From NCBI RefSeq assembly GCF_023898315.1, contig NC_064622.1:80787387-80851386 (forward strand): a DNA stretch of 64,000 bases, written 5' to 3'. This DNA comes from Schistocerca nitens. Lineage: Eukaryota > Arthropoda > Insecta > Orthoptera > Acrididae. The notes beneath the pieces are model-generated. The model saw only the letters and a program-made list of their open reading frames with translations, was not told the origin of the DNA and did not search any database. The translations under genes and the position numbers were made by a program. Below, piece by piece: positions 11,939-23,091 of this stretch (positions are counted from its first letter, which is position 1; every line of letters begins with the position of its first letter).

Positions 11939-13415
11939 TGTGGCAAATAGCCATATCTTACAATTGCATTGAGGTAGATGCCTAAAATTCTTACATCGCT
12001 AAGGGCCTTAATATGTGACATAAATTTAAGCTCGATACGTCTACCATTTCCTGACAAAAAGGGCTCTTAACAGTCTGACCCACACGTGGACAACAAACGT
12101 ATCCTATACGGACTCCATTTTTATAGACTGAGGCACGGAACACTAAAACCAAACAGTTGAGGTGCCAGTTAACAACAAATGTTCAGTATGTTGTTTAGAT
12201 GGCTCACACACATCTGTATTTCTCCTGATTTAGCCTCTAAATGATTTTCACTCTAATACCATGAGGTCTTAAAACCTGTGGTATGTTTTTGCGGTGCTTG
12301 CTCGAATTAATTTTCCGGGCTTCTAAAGTAATCTTCAGACTTTGCCTGACAAGTTGGGCATTTATTGATAGACAACACATATGAGAAATTCCATTCCTTC
12401 AGTTTCTTTCTCAGTTCATGTCTTCCGGAATTTCAATACAGAAAATGAATAGTGGAAAAGAGTACAGTTTATTTTGAACTCCTCACAGTTAATTAAGAAA
12501 TTCGGAGAATTTGACGTTCAGTAGTGAGGGTGAATATCCTCCAAGCGTTTACTGCAATGTTTCAGTGTATTATTTTCTTTTACAGAGTTCGTGTGCTTTA
12601 ACACCCATCTACAGAAGCTGCATCTTAAGATTTACTCTACATGCCAATAGCCGATAACAATAGCAGGTCAAAAATAAATAAATAAATGTAAAATATTATG
12701 CCATTGATTTATGAAGTGAGAAATTAAATGTGCACCTTCCGTAATTGCATGTGAAAATGTTGGAAATGTTTCAAGGGTAATAAACTGACTGTATACATTA
12801 TTTATTGGAAGTAGATGTACAGTTTCCTCTGTCAGCAAGTTTAAAATTGTAACAAAATAGAACTCTGAACCTGAACGGTCTGACTGCTACGAAACTTTCA
12901 TCAGTAAGAAATTGTTTTTGTGAGTAGATTGTCACAGAATAATACCTGCATTGTGTTGCCTCTATGAGGCACCATGGATGCTTTTGCATTTGATGTTGCA
13001 TATTAGAATACAGATTGATGATATAATGGACCAGGTTTTCTGCCCTCGGAAGGCAGTTAATTAATTAACAAATGTAGCATACTTTCCGATTTCTAGAAAT
13101 CCTAAAAACATTTTAATGTCATTAGTACTTGTTGAATGTTAAAATCGAAATAAACGACTGACAAGATGCAAATGTTGCGAATTCTGCTGTCAGCTTTTAT
13201 TCCTTTTAAGAGTCTCCTTCAAAGTCCTCACACAGACATCTTATCTGTCTAGTCGGCAGGCGGAATAAAGGTCACTCGGACGTGACACGAAAAAGGAAAC
13301 CCTTGACAAAAGGCTATCAATATCTGTAGCAACAGAAGAAGTAGCGTTAGCTGTCGCGTCGATAATATATGCTGCTGGCACCGATCGTTTGTTGCTAGAC
13401 ACATCTGCCAGACAA
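11939..13415. other. no recognised feature
   Basis: AT-rich, with no open frame above about 67 codons and no family match by eye. A short ATAA-rich run lies near 12670-12690. Confidence 0.5.
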
Positions 13416-13419
13416 AAGT

Positions 13420-14480
13420 TTGTTTGATTCGAACCTCTACTGTGCTGTCAATTTGTCTCTTTCTGGTACATCAAAAGGTTGGACATAAAGTCAGAAGTTG
13501 CATATTTGTGAGAGTATGGGACTATGCAAAAGTTCAGAGCAGCGTTGTCAATAAACAGGGAAGAGGTTTGAACCTGAGAGCTATGTACAGTGGGCGGTGC
13601 CACAGGGTTCTGTTCTGGATCCATTGCTTTTTTATGTATTTACTAATGATTTGCCTCTGAAATGAAATGATCATGTGGCTTTTATTGGTCGGGATATCCC
13701 CTTCGGGGACCGGCCGCCGTATTGCAAGTCTTTCTAGTTGACGCCACTTCGGCAACTTGGATGTCAATGATGATGAAACCATGGTGATGGACACACAGCA
13801 CCCAGTCCTCTGCCGGGAATCGAATCCGGGGCCACTTGCGTGATGGGTGGTAACGCTACCGCTACGCTACGGAGACGGACGATTTGCCTCTAAACATCAT
13901 AGATGACACAAAAAATGTTTTCTTGGCAGATGACTTAGGTCTTATGCTGAAAGACGTGAAACTTAATATAGTTTACATGATGTACTAATAGCTAACAGTA
14001 ACATCAGCACGTGGTTTTCAGGGAACACATTACCGCCCAACTGTAGCAAAACGAAATGGTACAGTTAATGATACAGAACTTGTAAAAGCGCTGTTTTGCT
14101 GTCCGATGGTGGTCAAATAGTTAGTGACGGGGACAATTTGAAGTTCTTAAGACTGGTGGTAGATGAAATGATTTCTGGGATGTATCACTTTCAAGATCTG
14201 CAGACACTGGATGCAGCTATCTTGACAATAAGAATCATCTCCACTGTCTCGGACTCTGGAACACGAAGGTTTGTGTATTATTCTTACTTTTACTATTTTA
14301 TCTCGGGTGGTGTTATATTTTGGTGTTACGCTGTACAGTCACCTAAAATACTGTTATCCCAGAATAGTGCGGACTGCTCTGTGTTGTTCGTTCGCAACCT
14401 TCGCATGGCTTATTGTTCAGGTGTCTCGAAATTCTGACTCTGCTATCCCTGAACACGTATTCCATCATAAGATTTGTTGG
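13420..14480 (+). pseudogene. LINE reverse transcriptase fragment
   Basis: Near 13590-13655 the translation holds V-P-Q-G-S-V-L and then F-x-N-D-L, the fifth reverse-transcriptase block. The frame is cut by a SINE (13659-13880). It resumes near 13893 and reads L-A-D-D-L-G-L (13925-13945) as the catalytic block. A C-terminal piece near 14270-14330 (Y-x-Y-F ... G-V-I-F-W) fits the end of a LINE ORF2. The order is right for a jockey/CR1-type element. The copy is broken and its ends are not defined. Confidence 0.66.
13659..13880 (-). mobile_element. tRNA-derived SINE, family D
   Basis: It is flanked by the 11-bp duplication GATTTGCCTCT (13648-13658 and 13881-13891). On the minus strand a B-box-like GGATTCGATTCCC is present and the head starts at the right end. 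It interrupts the LINE fragment between its N-D-L and L-A-D-D blocks. It shares the ACTGGGTG body element with the SINE at 53932. Confidence 0.87.
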
Positions 14481-14518
14481 TGACAGAAGAAAGTGCAACA
14501 TTCATTCAGTGAATACTA

Positions 14519-15622
14519 CTCTGAAGAGTCAAAGAAACTGATAAACCTGACTAACGTCGTGTAGCGACCTCGCGAGTACGTTGAGGCGCCGCAACACGAC
14601 GTGTCATGGACTGGAGAGAACTGACAACATGAATCCTGCAGGGCTGCCCATAAATCCGCAAGAGTACGAGGGGGTGGAGATCTCTTCTGAACAGCACGCT
14701 GCAGGCATCCCAGATATGCCCAATAATGTCCATGCCTGGGGAGTTTGGTGGCCAGTGGTACTATTTAAACTCAGAAGAGTGTTCCTGGAGCCACACTGTA
14801 ACAATTCTGGACGTATGGGGTGTCGCAGTGTGGTGCTGGAATTGCAAACGTCCGTCGGATTACGCAATGAACATGAATGAATGCAGGTTATCTGACAGGG
14901 TGCTTACGTACGTGTCACCTGTCAGAATCGTACCTAGACGTATCTTGACGTATACGCCCCACACCATTACAGAACCTCCGCCAGCCTTAACGGTCTCCTG
15001 CTGACATGCAGGGTCCATAGATTCGTGAGGTTGTCTCCATACCCGTACACGTCCATCCGCTCGATATAATTTGAAACGAAACTCGGCCGACCAGGCAACA
15101 TGTTTCCAGTTATCAACAGTCGAATTTCAGAGTTTTGACGGGTCCAGGAACGGGTAAAGCTTTGTGTCGTGCAGTCATCAAGAGTATATGAGTGGGCATT
15201 CTGCAGCAGTTTGCGGCAAGGTTGGACTTCTGTCACCTTGAACGATTCTCTTCAGTCGTCGTTGGTTACGTTCTTGCGGGATCTTTTTCGGGCCGCAGTG
15301 ACTTCAGAGATTACATGTTTTACCGAATTCCTGGTATTCATATTCACGGTATACTCGTGAAATGGTCGTACGGGAAAATCCCAACTTGATCGCTACCTCC
15401 GAGATACTGTGTCTCATCGCTCGTGCGCCGACTATAGCACCACGTTGAAAGTTACTTACATCTTGATAACCTGCCACTGTAGCAGCAATAACCGATCTGA
15501 CAGCTGCACCAGACACTTATTGTCTTATATAGGCATTGCCGACCTCAGCGCCGTATTCTGCCTGTTACATATCTCTGTGTTTGAATACGCATGCCTATAC
15601 CTGTATCTTTGGTCCTTCAGTG
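14519..15622 (-). mobile_element. Tc1-like transposon, degenerate, both ends present
   Basis: The left end reads CTCTGAAGAGTCAAAGAAAC and the right end, reversed, reads CACTGAAGGACCAAAGATAC: matching terminal inverted repeats about 1.1 kb apart. The left flank keeps TA; the right is TG, apparently mutated. On the minus strand, 15516-15304 encodes the DNA-binding N-terminus (F-Q-R-G-A-I-V-G-A-R, I-x-x-V-A-I-K-L-G, T-I-S-R-V-Y). The region near 15050-14900 corresponds to the W-R-x-P-H-E...M-D-P-x-C block, and the last part near 14600 to the R-R-V-A-A ending. Frames are broken. Confidence 0.87.
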
Positions 15623-16326
15623 TGGATGGAAAAACGTTATACACTTCGGTAAGACTCCCTGATGCATTAAACAGAAAGGAATGCACTATTAAGTAGGTTT
15701 GATTTTCAACAGACTTCAAGCAGAAGTGAAAAAATTCTGTGATAAACCGCAAGTAATAAAATTAAATCATAAAGATTGCCTTGTTGACATACTTCTTCCA
15801 TTCTGCGCAGGTGTTATCCGCAGTGCTAGAGAACTTTTCTCTGTAATGTGTTGTAGCAGTGGTACACTCTGTTTTCCCTATTTTATTATCCTGTAATTAA
15901 CTGTTTATATATTTTCGAATCAAACGACATACTAAATAGTTTCATCACCAAAGACCTTTAGCTCGCATGGTCCCACGAAGTTTGATAAATAAATATAATC
16001 TGTTAATTCTCGCTAGAAGGGAAATGGAACCAAAAACACGCGTTAAGTTTTACATTCCTTTGTGTTGAACATGAGAATTTTCTCAAACGCGAGAAAATTA
16101 TAGATGATGTTCATAAACAACAGAAATGATATTCTCAGCTTCCAGTGTCAGTGGAAAAATACTGACAATCACGCTGTTGAAATACCCATCAGTAAGCGTA
16201 AGGAGTACATTAATTAAAATGAGCACTTGAAATATGTGGTTTGAAAGTAAAATGGAAAATACTGTCGCCGGTAGAAGTAATCCGAAACAGTATTACAGGG
16301 TATAGAGCGACCCGTTCTACAGTAGT
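15623..16326. other. no recognised feature
   Basis: AT-rich spacer between the Tc1 element and a SINE, with no supportable gene or repeat. Confidence 0.5.
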
Positions 16327-16525
16327 TCAAAATGAAATGGCTCTGAGCACTATGGAACTTAACATCTGAGGTCATCAGTCCCGTGGAACTTAGAACTACT
16401 TAAACCTAACTAACCTAAGGACATCACACACATCCACGCCAGAGGCAGGATTCGAACATGCGACCGTAGCGGTCGCGCGGTTCCAGACTGCAGCGCCTAG
16501 AACCGCTCGGCCACGACGTCCGGCT
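16327..16525 (-). mobile_element. tRNA-derived SINE, family A
   Basis: This is the reverse complement of the family A sequence. It begins AAATGGCTCTGAGCAC and ends with the complement of the GCCGGACGTCGTGGCC head. A decayed B-box complement lies near 16450. The target duplication is not clear. Confidence 0.86.
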
Positions 16526-16865
16526 CAAGATTGCTCAGGAATCTGGAGTCCTTATAAAGAGAGAGTGTGAGCGAGGAAAGTGCAGTGAATGCATTGAACA
16601 ATCCCCATACAAAATTGTAGTTTGACGATTTCCAGAAGTGCTCCATTCTTTGGGGCTCTTACGAAGAACATCTAATGAAATACGTTGAAGAAATCCAGTA
16701 GCGCTCCACCAGGTCCACAGTTTCGTTACACCCAAGGTAAAATGTGTAATAGAAACTTCAAGAGTGCTTGAATTGAAATTTGAAGAAGAGTGCAACGGAG
16801 ACTCTCAGAGAACATAAAGTGGAATTGTTAGAATCCTTGCCCTAATGGGATTAAAACTCAACCAG
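16526..16865. other. no recognised feature, flank of the minisatellite
   Basis: Unassigned DNA between the SINE and the tandem array. Nothing supportable. Confidence 0.4.
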
Positions 16866-18380
16866 TGAGCTACCAACAACGTCAAACCTTCAACTTCTCA
16901 GGAGTTCCTCCCGTTAATTATATAGGTTTTTCAGTGAGCTACCAACTACGTCAAACCTTCAACTTCTCAGGATTTCCTCCCGTTAATTATATAGGTTTTT
17001 CAGTGAGCTACCAACTACGTCAAACCTTCAACTTCTCAGGAGTTCCTCCCGTTAATTATATAGGTTTTTCAGTGAGCTACCAACTACGTCAAACCTTCAA
17101 CTTCTCAGGAGTTCCTCCCGTTAATTATATAGGTTTTTCAGTGAGCTACCAACTACGTCAAACCTTCAACTTCTCAGGAGTTCCTCCCGTTAATTATATA
17201 GGTTTTTCAGTGAGCTACCAACTACGTCAAACCTTCAACTTCTCAGGAGTTCCTCCCGTTAATTATATAGGTTTTTCAGTGAGCTACCAACTACGTCAAA
17301 CCTTCAACTTCTCAGGAGTTCCTCCCGTTAATTATATAGGTTTTTCAGTGAGCTACCAACTACGTCAAACCTTCAACTTCTCAGGAGTTCCTCCCGTTAA
17401 TTATATAGGTTTTTCAGTGAGCTACCAACTACGTCAAACCTTCAACTTCTCAGGAGTTCCTCCCGTTAATTATATAAGTTTTTCAGTGAGCTACCAACTA
17501 CGTCAAACCTTCAACTTCTCAGGAGTTCCTCCCGTTAATTATATAGGTTTTTCAGTGAGCTACCAACCACGTCAAACCTTCAACTTCTCAGGAGTTCCTC
17601 CCGTTAATTATATAGGTTTTTCAGTGAGCTACCAACTACGTCAAACCTTCAACTTCTCAGGAGTTCCTCCCGTTAATTATATAGGTTTTTCAGTGAGCTA
17701 CCAACTACGTCAAACCTTCAACTTCTCAGGAGTTCCTCCCGTTAATTATATAGGTTTTTCAGTGAGCTACCAACTACGTCAAACCTTCAACTTCTCAGGA
17801 GTTCCTCCCGTTAATTATATAGGTTTTTCAGTGAGCTACCAACTACGTCAAACCTTCAACTTCTCAGGAGTTCCTCCCGTTAATTATATAGGTTTTTCAG
17901 TGAGCTACCAACCACGTCAAACCTTCAACTTCTCAGGAGTTCCTCCCGTTAATTATATAGGTTTTTCAGTGAGCTACCAACTACGTCAAACCTTCAACTT
18001 CTCAGGAGTTCCTCCCGTTAATTATATAGGTTTTTCAGTGAGCTACCAACTACGTCAAACCTTCAACTTCTCAGGAGTTCCTCCCGTTAATTATATAGGT
18101 TTTTCAGTGAGCTACCAACTACGTCAAACCTTCAACTTCTCAGGAGTTCCTCCCGTTAATTATATAGGTTTTTCAGTGAGCTACCAACTACGTCAAACCT
18201 TCAACTTCTCAGGAGTTCCTCCCGTTAATTATATAGGTTTTTCAGTGAGCTACCAACTACGTCAAACCTTCAACTTCTCAGGATTTCCTCCCGTTAATTA
18301 TATAGGTTTTTCAGTGAGCTACCAACTACGTCAAACCTTCAACTTCTCAGGATTTCCTCCCGTTAATTATATAGGTTTTT
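16866..18380 (+). repeat. 22-copy tandem array of a 69-bp unit
   Basis: About 22 head-to-tail copies of a 69-bp unit starting GAGCTACCAACTACGTC. Copies are nearly identical. The first differs at one base (CAACAA). Copies 2, 21 and 22 share a G-to-T change (GGATTTCC for GGAGTTCC). Copy 9 has one change near 17477, and copies 11 and 16 share CCACGT. Because 69 is divisible by 3 and the unit lacks a stop in one frame, a 510-codon frame runs through (16865-18397), but it has no ATG and no flanking coding sequence. I read this as a minisatellite, not a gene. Variants at the two ends and uniform middle copies fit unequal exchange. Confidence 0.97.
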
Positions 18381-18540
18381 TTGGAAGAAAGACGTAACCA
18401 CCCACTCAAGAAATACCATGTTGGCTAAGTGTGGGAAGTAGCATTCGAGGCAATCTGTGCAATTCTATAGCCTTGATATTCCTTCCTAACTACGATTCTT
18501 AGCTCACAAATAAATACGACACATCCATATGCACACATAA

Positions 18541-18559
18541 CCTCTCTCTCTCTCTCTCT

Positions 18560-18601
<42 letters not shown>
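18541..18601 (+). repeat. (CT)n(CA)n microsatellite
   Basis: A CT run is followed directly by a CA run. Confidence 0.97.
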
Positions 18602-18603
<2 letters not shown>

Positions 18604-18753
18604 AACATACACAGGATGAACACGAACTGCACCGACAAATATTTACAGGTTGTTTGGGTTATTAATGATTGAGTATGTTTGTGTAAGGGACCCGTGGTCT
18701 CCTATGAATCGTTACAGAGTGATAACGTCGACACTTGCACTGTCATGGAGATA

Positions 18754-18942
18754 AAATGTTCAAATGTGTGTGAAATCTTATGGGACTCAACTTCTAAGGT
18801 CATCAGTCCCTAAGCTTACGCACTACTTAACCTAAATTATCCTAAGAACAAACACACACACCCATGCCCGAGGGAGGACTCGAACCTCCGCCAGGACCAC
18901 AGGACCAGCCGCTTAGTCCATGACTGCACCGAACAGTCCATG
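18754..18942 (-). mobile_element. tRNA-derived SINE, family C
   Basis: It is flanked by a 15-bp duplication, ACTGTCATGGAGATA at 18739-18753 and the same with one mismatch at 18943-18957. On the minus strand it contains the B-box-like GGTTCGAGTCC and a CGGGCATGGGTGTG segment. It shares the body of the copies at 36025, 43389 and 47279. Confidence 0.88.
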
Positions 18943-19384
18943 ACTGTCATGCAGATAGTTTCAGTGTAATACAGATACGAAGGTAAGTGGTGATTAGAAA
19001 TTAAAGAGCCGTGGAGACCACTGATCTTTTATATTAAAACATCCCCGTACACAATCTTGAATTTTCCCGGTAGAGTTCACATTCATCCTATATAAAGGTA
19101 TCATGTACTCACTTCTCGATAACCACATGTAGTCCCTTGCCCCAAAACTGGCAAAAGCCATCCATCTACCGTGAACATCACACAATCCACAGTGGCAGCA
19201 TCAAAGTCGTGTATGAAGCAAATGACGACATCGCGAACTACACCTTGCTCACATGGCTCTCCATGTCGGTATCGCGATGATGATATCAGCTACCGCATAA
19301 TAGATACAGGGGTAGGACAAAAATTCGAGAATAACGCTAGAAACGAATTCTTAAACAATAATGCAGATTAGAAGCACATTACTG

Positions 19385-19850
19385 CCTAGGACTCTGTGAC
19401 CAACTGACCGATCAGGTCCACCCCTTGGTACAATGTTTCTTGCGGAACGGTAATGTTGAGTTCCAAGAAGACAGCGCTATTGCTTACACAGCTAGCATCG
19501 TCCACTACTCGTTTTGTGGCCCGAGAATGCATTGCCGCATCTCATCTCACTTCGTCACCATAGTCACCAGATCTCAACATTATTGGTCTGCTTGCGTGCA
19601 TAATCGCTTTCATACTGCATGATAGTTACCTGAACTTGTCACTATTTTGTAGCGATAATGGTGTAAGTTTCCCCTGAAAATGACGCAGGATCTGTATTTA
19701 TCAATTCCGTGACGACTGGAAGCTATTTCGATTGCCAACGGATATCCCGCAACGTATTAGCCGTGGTAACGTGTCGTGTTCTTAGTGTTTCCATACTTTT
19801 GTCGACCCTCGCACAGCTCGCTTCAGTCACTTGTCGTTTAGAAGCATTCT
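19385..19850 (+). pseudogene. possible Tc1/IS630-type transposase C-terminus
   Basis: Near 19440-19500 the translation reads N-V-E-F-Q-E-D-S-A, followed by T-A-S-I-V. This resembles the F-Q-x-D-x-A...H-T-A block around the second catalytic Asp of Tc1-type transposases. A later Q-I-S-T-L/N-I-I piece near 19570 could be the S-P-D-L-N block. Decayed, with no terminal repeats found. Confidence 0.4.
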
Positions 19851-20856
19851 GTCACACTGAGGTAACAAAAGTAGTGGACATAAAGAGATGGAGGTAGACC
19901 CGCGCACACAATGGATAAAAGTACAAGGCTTTGGCGGATGTATCATTTGTACTCAGATGATTCATGTGAAAAGGTTTTCGACTTGATTACGGCCTCATGA
20001 CGGGGGTTAACTCACTTTTAACGCTGAATCGGCCATTCCATTTCGGAAATCTCCGATATTATCAGTGTCAAGAGTGGGCTGAGCATACCAAATTACAGGC
20101 ATTACCTTTCAGCACGGGCAACACGGTGGCCGACGGCCTTCACTTAACCCCGAGTGCAGCGGCTTTTCCGCTGAGTTGTCGGTGCTAACAGACAAGCAAC
20201 ACTTCGTGAAAGAAGCGCAGGAATCAATGCGGGACGTACGGTGAACATACTCATTAGGCCAGTGCGGCGAGATGTGTCGTTAATGGGCTATGGCAGCAGA
20301 CGATCGACGCGAGTGCCTGTGCTAACATCGTGACGTCGCCGGCAGCGCTTCTCTGGGGCCTGTGAACATGTCGGTTGGATCCTAGACGACTGGAAAAACG
20401 TGGCGTAGTGAGCTGTGATCCGATTTTAGTTGGGAAGAGCCGATAGTGTCGTTGGAAGTCCCCTGCAGAAATATTAAGCCATCCTGCCTATACAGGGTGG
20501 TGCATTGATAGTAACCGGGTCAAATATCTCACGAAATAACCATCAAACGAAAAAACTATAAAGAACGAAACTCGTCTAGCTTGAAGGGGGAAACCAACTG
20601 GCGCTTTGGTTGGCCCGCTAGATGGCGCTGCCATTGGTCAAACGGATATCAACTGCGTTTCTTTAAAATAGGAACCCCCATTTTTAATTAAATATTCTTG
20701 TAGTACGTAGAGAAATATGAATGTTTTAGTTGGACCACTTTTTTCGCTTTGTGACAGATGGCGCTATAATAGTCACAAACGTATAAGTACTTGGTATCAC
20801 GTAATATTCCGCCAGTGTGGACGGTATTTGCTTCGTGATACATTACCCCGGTTAAT

Positions 20857-21902
20857 ATGGACCGTTTACCAATTTCGGAAAAGGTCGATATCGTATTGAT
20901 GTATGGCTATTGTGATCAAAATGCCCAAGGGCCGTGTGCTTTGTACGCTGCTCGGTATCCTGGACGACATCATCCAAGTGTCCGGACCGTTCGCTGGATA
21001 GTTACGTTATTTAAGGAAACAGGAGGTGTTCAGCCACATGTGAAACGTCAACCACGACCTGCAACAAATGATGATGCCCTAGCAGGTGTTTTAGCTGCTG
21101 TCGCGGCTAATCCACAGATCATTAGCAGACAAACTGCGCGAGAATCGGGAATCTCAAAAACGTCGGTGTTGAGAATGCTACATCAACATCGGTTGCACCC
21201 GTACGATATTTCTATGCACCAGGAATTGCATGGCGACGACTTTGAACGTCGTGTACAGTTCTGCCACTGGGCACAAGCGAAATTAGGAAACGATGACAGA
21301 TTTTTTGCACGCGTTCTATTTAGCGACGGAGCGTCATTTACCAACAGCGGTAACGTAAACCGGCATAATACGCACTATTGGGCAACGAAAAATCTACGAT
21401 GGCGGGTTAATGTATGGTGCGGCATTATGGGAGGAAGGATAATTGCCTCCCATTTTATCGATGGCAATCTAAATGGTACAGTGTAAGCCGATTTCCTACG
21501 TAATGTTCTACCGATGTTACTACAAGATGTTTCACTGCATGACTGAATGGCGATGTACTTACAACATGATGGATGTCCGGGATGTCCGGCACATAGCTCG
21601 CGTACGGTTGAAGCGGTACTGAATAGCATATATCATGACAGGTGGATTGGTCGTCGAAGCACCATACCATTGCCCGCACGTTCACCGGATCTGACGTCCC
21701 CGGATTTCTTTCTGTGGGGAAAGTTGAAGGATATTTGCTATCGTGATCCACCGCCAACGCCTGACAACATGCGTCAGCGTATTGTCAATGCATTGCGAAC
21801 ATTACGGCAGGCGAACTAGTCGCTGTTGTGAGGAATGTCGTTACACGTATTGCCAAATGCATTGAGGTTGACGGACATCATTTTGAGCATTTATTGCATT
21901 AA
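20857..21902 (+). pseudogene. mariner/IS630-type transposase, broken
   Basis: An ATG at 20857 starts a frame with a helix-turn-helix region (R-T-V-R-W-I-V, residues about 45-55; S-G-I-S-K-T-S-V-L-R-M, about 105-115). Catalytic blocks follow: V-L-F-S-D-G-A-S-F (near 21320), L-Q-H-D-G-C...H-S-S-R-T-V (21565) and S-P-D-L-T-S-P-D-F-F-L-W-G (21690). The frame has in-frame stops TAA (21484-21486) and TGA (21544-21546). It shifts near 21815, after which the natural ending (…F-E-H-L-L-H) reads to TAA at 21902. It is therefore inactive but fairly young. The D,D,D order with S-P-D-L-T-P-x-D-F-F-L-W-G type spacing places it in the Tc1/mariner superfamily; the exact clade is not resolved. Confidence 0.87.
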
Positions 21903-22200
21903 TGTGGTATTTACGGGTAGTCACGCTGTAACAGCATGCGTTCTCAGAAATGATAAGTTCACACAGGTGCATGTATCACATTAGAACAACCGAAATAAAA
22001 TGTTCAAACGTACCAACGTTATGTATTTTAATTTAAAAAAACCTACCAGTTACGTACTGTCCGTCTAAAATTGTGAGCCATATGGTTGTGACTATTATAG
22101 CGCCATGTATCACAAAGCAAAAAAGTGGTCCAACTAAAACATTCATATTTCTTTACGTACTACACGAATATGTAATAAAAATGGGGGTTTCTATTTAAAA

Positions 22201-22394
22201 GCCGGCCGGTGTGGCCGAGCGGTTCTGTGCGCTACAATCTGGAGCCGCGTGACCGCTACGGTCGCAGGTTCGAATCCTGTTTCGGGCATGGATGTGTGTC
22301 GTGTCCTTAGGTTAGTTAGGTTTAAGTAGTTCTAAGTTCTAGTGGACTGATGACTTCCGAAATTAAGTCCCATAGTGCTCAGAGTCATTTGAAC
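22201..22394 (+). mobile_element. tRNA-derived SINE, family A, in the transposon repeat
   Basis: The GCCGGCCGGTGTGGCC head starts exactly after CTATTTAAAA (22191-22200), which is repeated at 22395-22404, a 10-bp target duplication. The B-box GGTTCGAATCC is intact. It sits inside the right terminal repeat of the mariner-like element, so it is younger than that element. Confidence 0.94.
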
Positions 22395-22555
22395 CTATTT
22401 AAAAAAAACGCAGTTGATATCCGTTTGACCTATGGCAGCGCCATCTAGCGGGCCAACCATAGCGCCATCTGGTTCCCACCTTCAATCTAGACAAGTTTCG
22501 TTCTTTGCAGTTTTTTCGTTTGACGCTTATTTCGTGAGATCAAAGGAGCACCCTC

Positions 22556-22973
22556 TATAGTTGTCCATAATTGCGAAAGTGTTGCGAGTCCAGATCTGTG
22601 GTGCGGACCCCAAGATGCCAAAGACGTAAGTTGTCAAAAAGGCACTGTGCAAGCTGATGGTGGGATGTTTCCTACGGTCCAATTGAACCGTTCATTGACT
22701 AGAAATGATTATGTTCGGCTAGTTGGAGACCGTTTGCTGCCTTTCACAGACTTCACAAACAAAGAGGAAATTAACGGATGACAATGCGTGACGCCACCGG
22801 GCCAAAAATTTCGCGATCGGTTTGCAGAACATTGTGGATAATTCGAGAAAACGATTTGGTCACCGAGATCGCCTGACGCGAATCCCGTCGATCAGTTATG
22901 AGACATAATAGAGAGGTCAGTTCGTGCACAAAATTCTGCCCTCGCAACACTTTCGCAATTATGGACAACTATA
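22556..22973. repeat. 33-bp perfect inverted pair next to the transposon
   Basis: 22556-22588 is the exact reverse complement of 22941-22973. The right copy is native: it encodes the L-A-T-L-S-Q-L-W-T-T-I segment of the Tc1 transposase. The left copy directly abuts the mariner-like element's right end and does not match the Tc1 sequence expected there, so it looks like a templated inverted insertion. Confidence 0.82.
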
Positions 22974-23091
22974 TAGGCAGCATGGCTTAACATTTCTGAG
23001 GAGACTTCCAACCAACAGTAGAGTCCATGTCACTTCGAGCTGCTGCACTACAAGGGGCGAAAGGAGATCCGACACGATATTAGGAGGTAAA

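Larger units (their letters stand above)
20493..22555 (+). mobile_element. mariner-like transposon with long terminal repeats
   Basis: The two ends are inverted repeats of about 270-290 bp (20493-20781 against 22085-22555, after removing the internal SINE), flanked by TA on both sides. They share segments such as the complement pair around GGCCCGCTAGATGGCGCTGCC. The repeats have drifted at several places. Terminal repeats this long are unusual for Tc1/mariner elements, which mostly have 20-50 bp or a few hundred at most. Inside lies one transposase pseudogene. Total length without the SINE is about 1.86 kb. Confidence 0.92.
19857..23090 (+). mobile_element. Tc1-like transposon split by a second transposon
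   Basis: The left end CACTGAGGTAACAAAAGT looks like a Tc1-type terminal repeat. The first part (to 20490) encodes decayed pieces leading to the G-R-A-D block before the first catalytic site. It is then cut by the mariner-like element at 20493-22555. The second part (22589-23090) continues in order: C-Q-K-G-T-V-Q-A-D-G-G, V-R-L-V-G-D-R-L, W-S-P-R-S-P-D-A-N-P-V (near 22860), then E-R-S-V-R-A-Q and A-W-L-N-I-S-E-E. The usual right terminal repeat is missing because Penelope-like sequence begins at about 23092. All frames are broken. Confidence 0.76.

Noticed and set aside
16865-18397. 510-codon open frame with 23-residue repeats as a structural protein gene
   Set aside because: It has no ATG, starts after a TAG only 11 codons upstream, has no flanking exon, and the openness follows from a unit length divisible by three.
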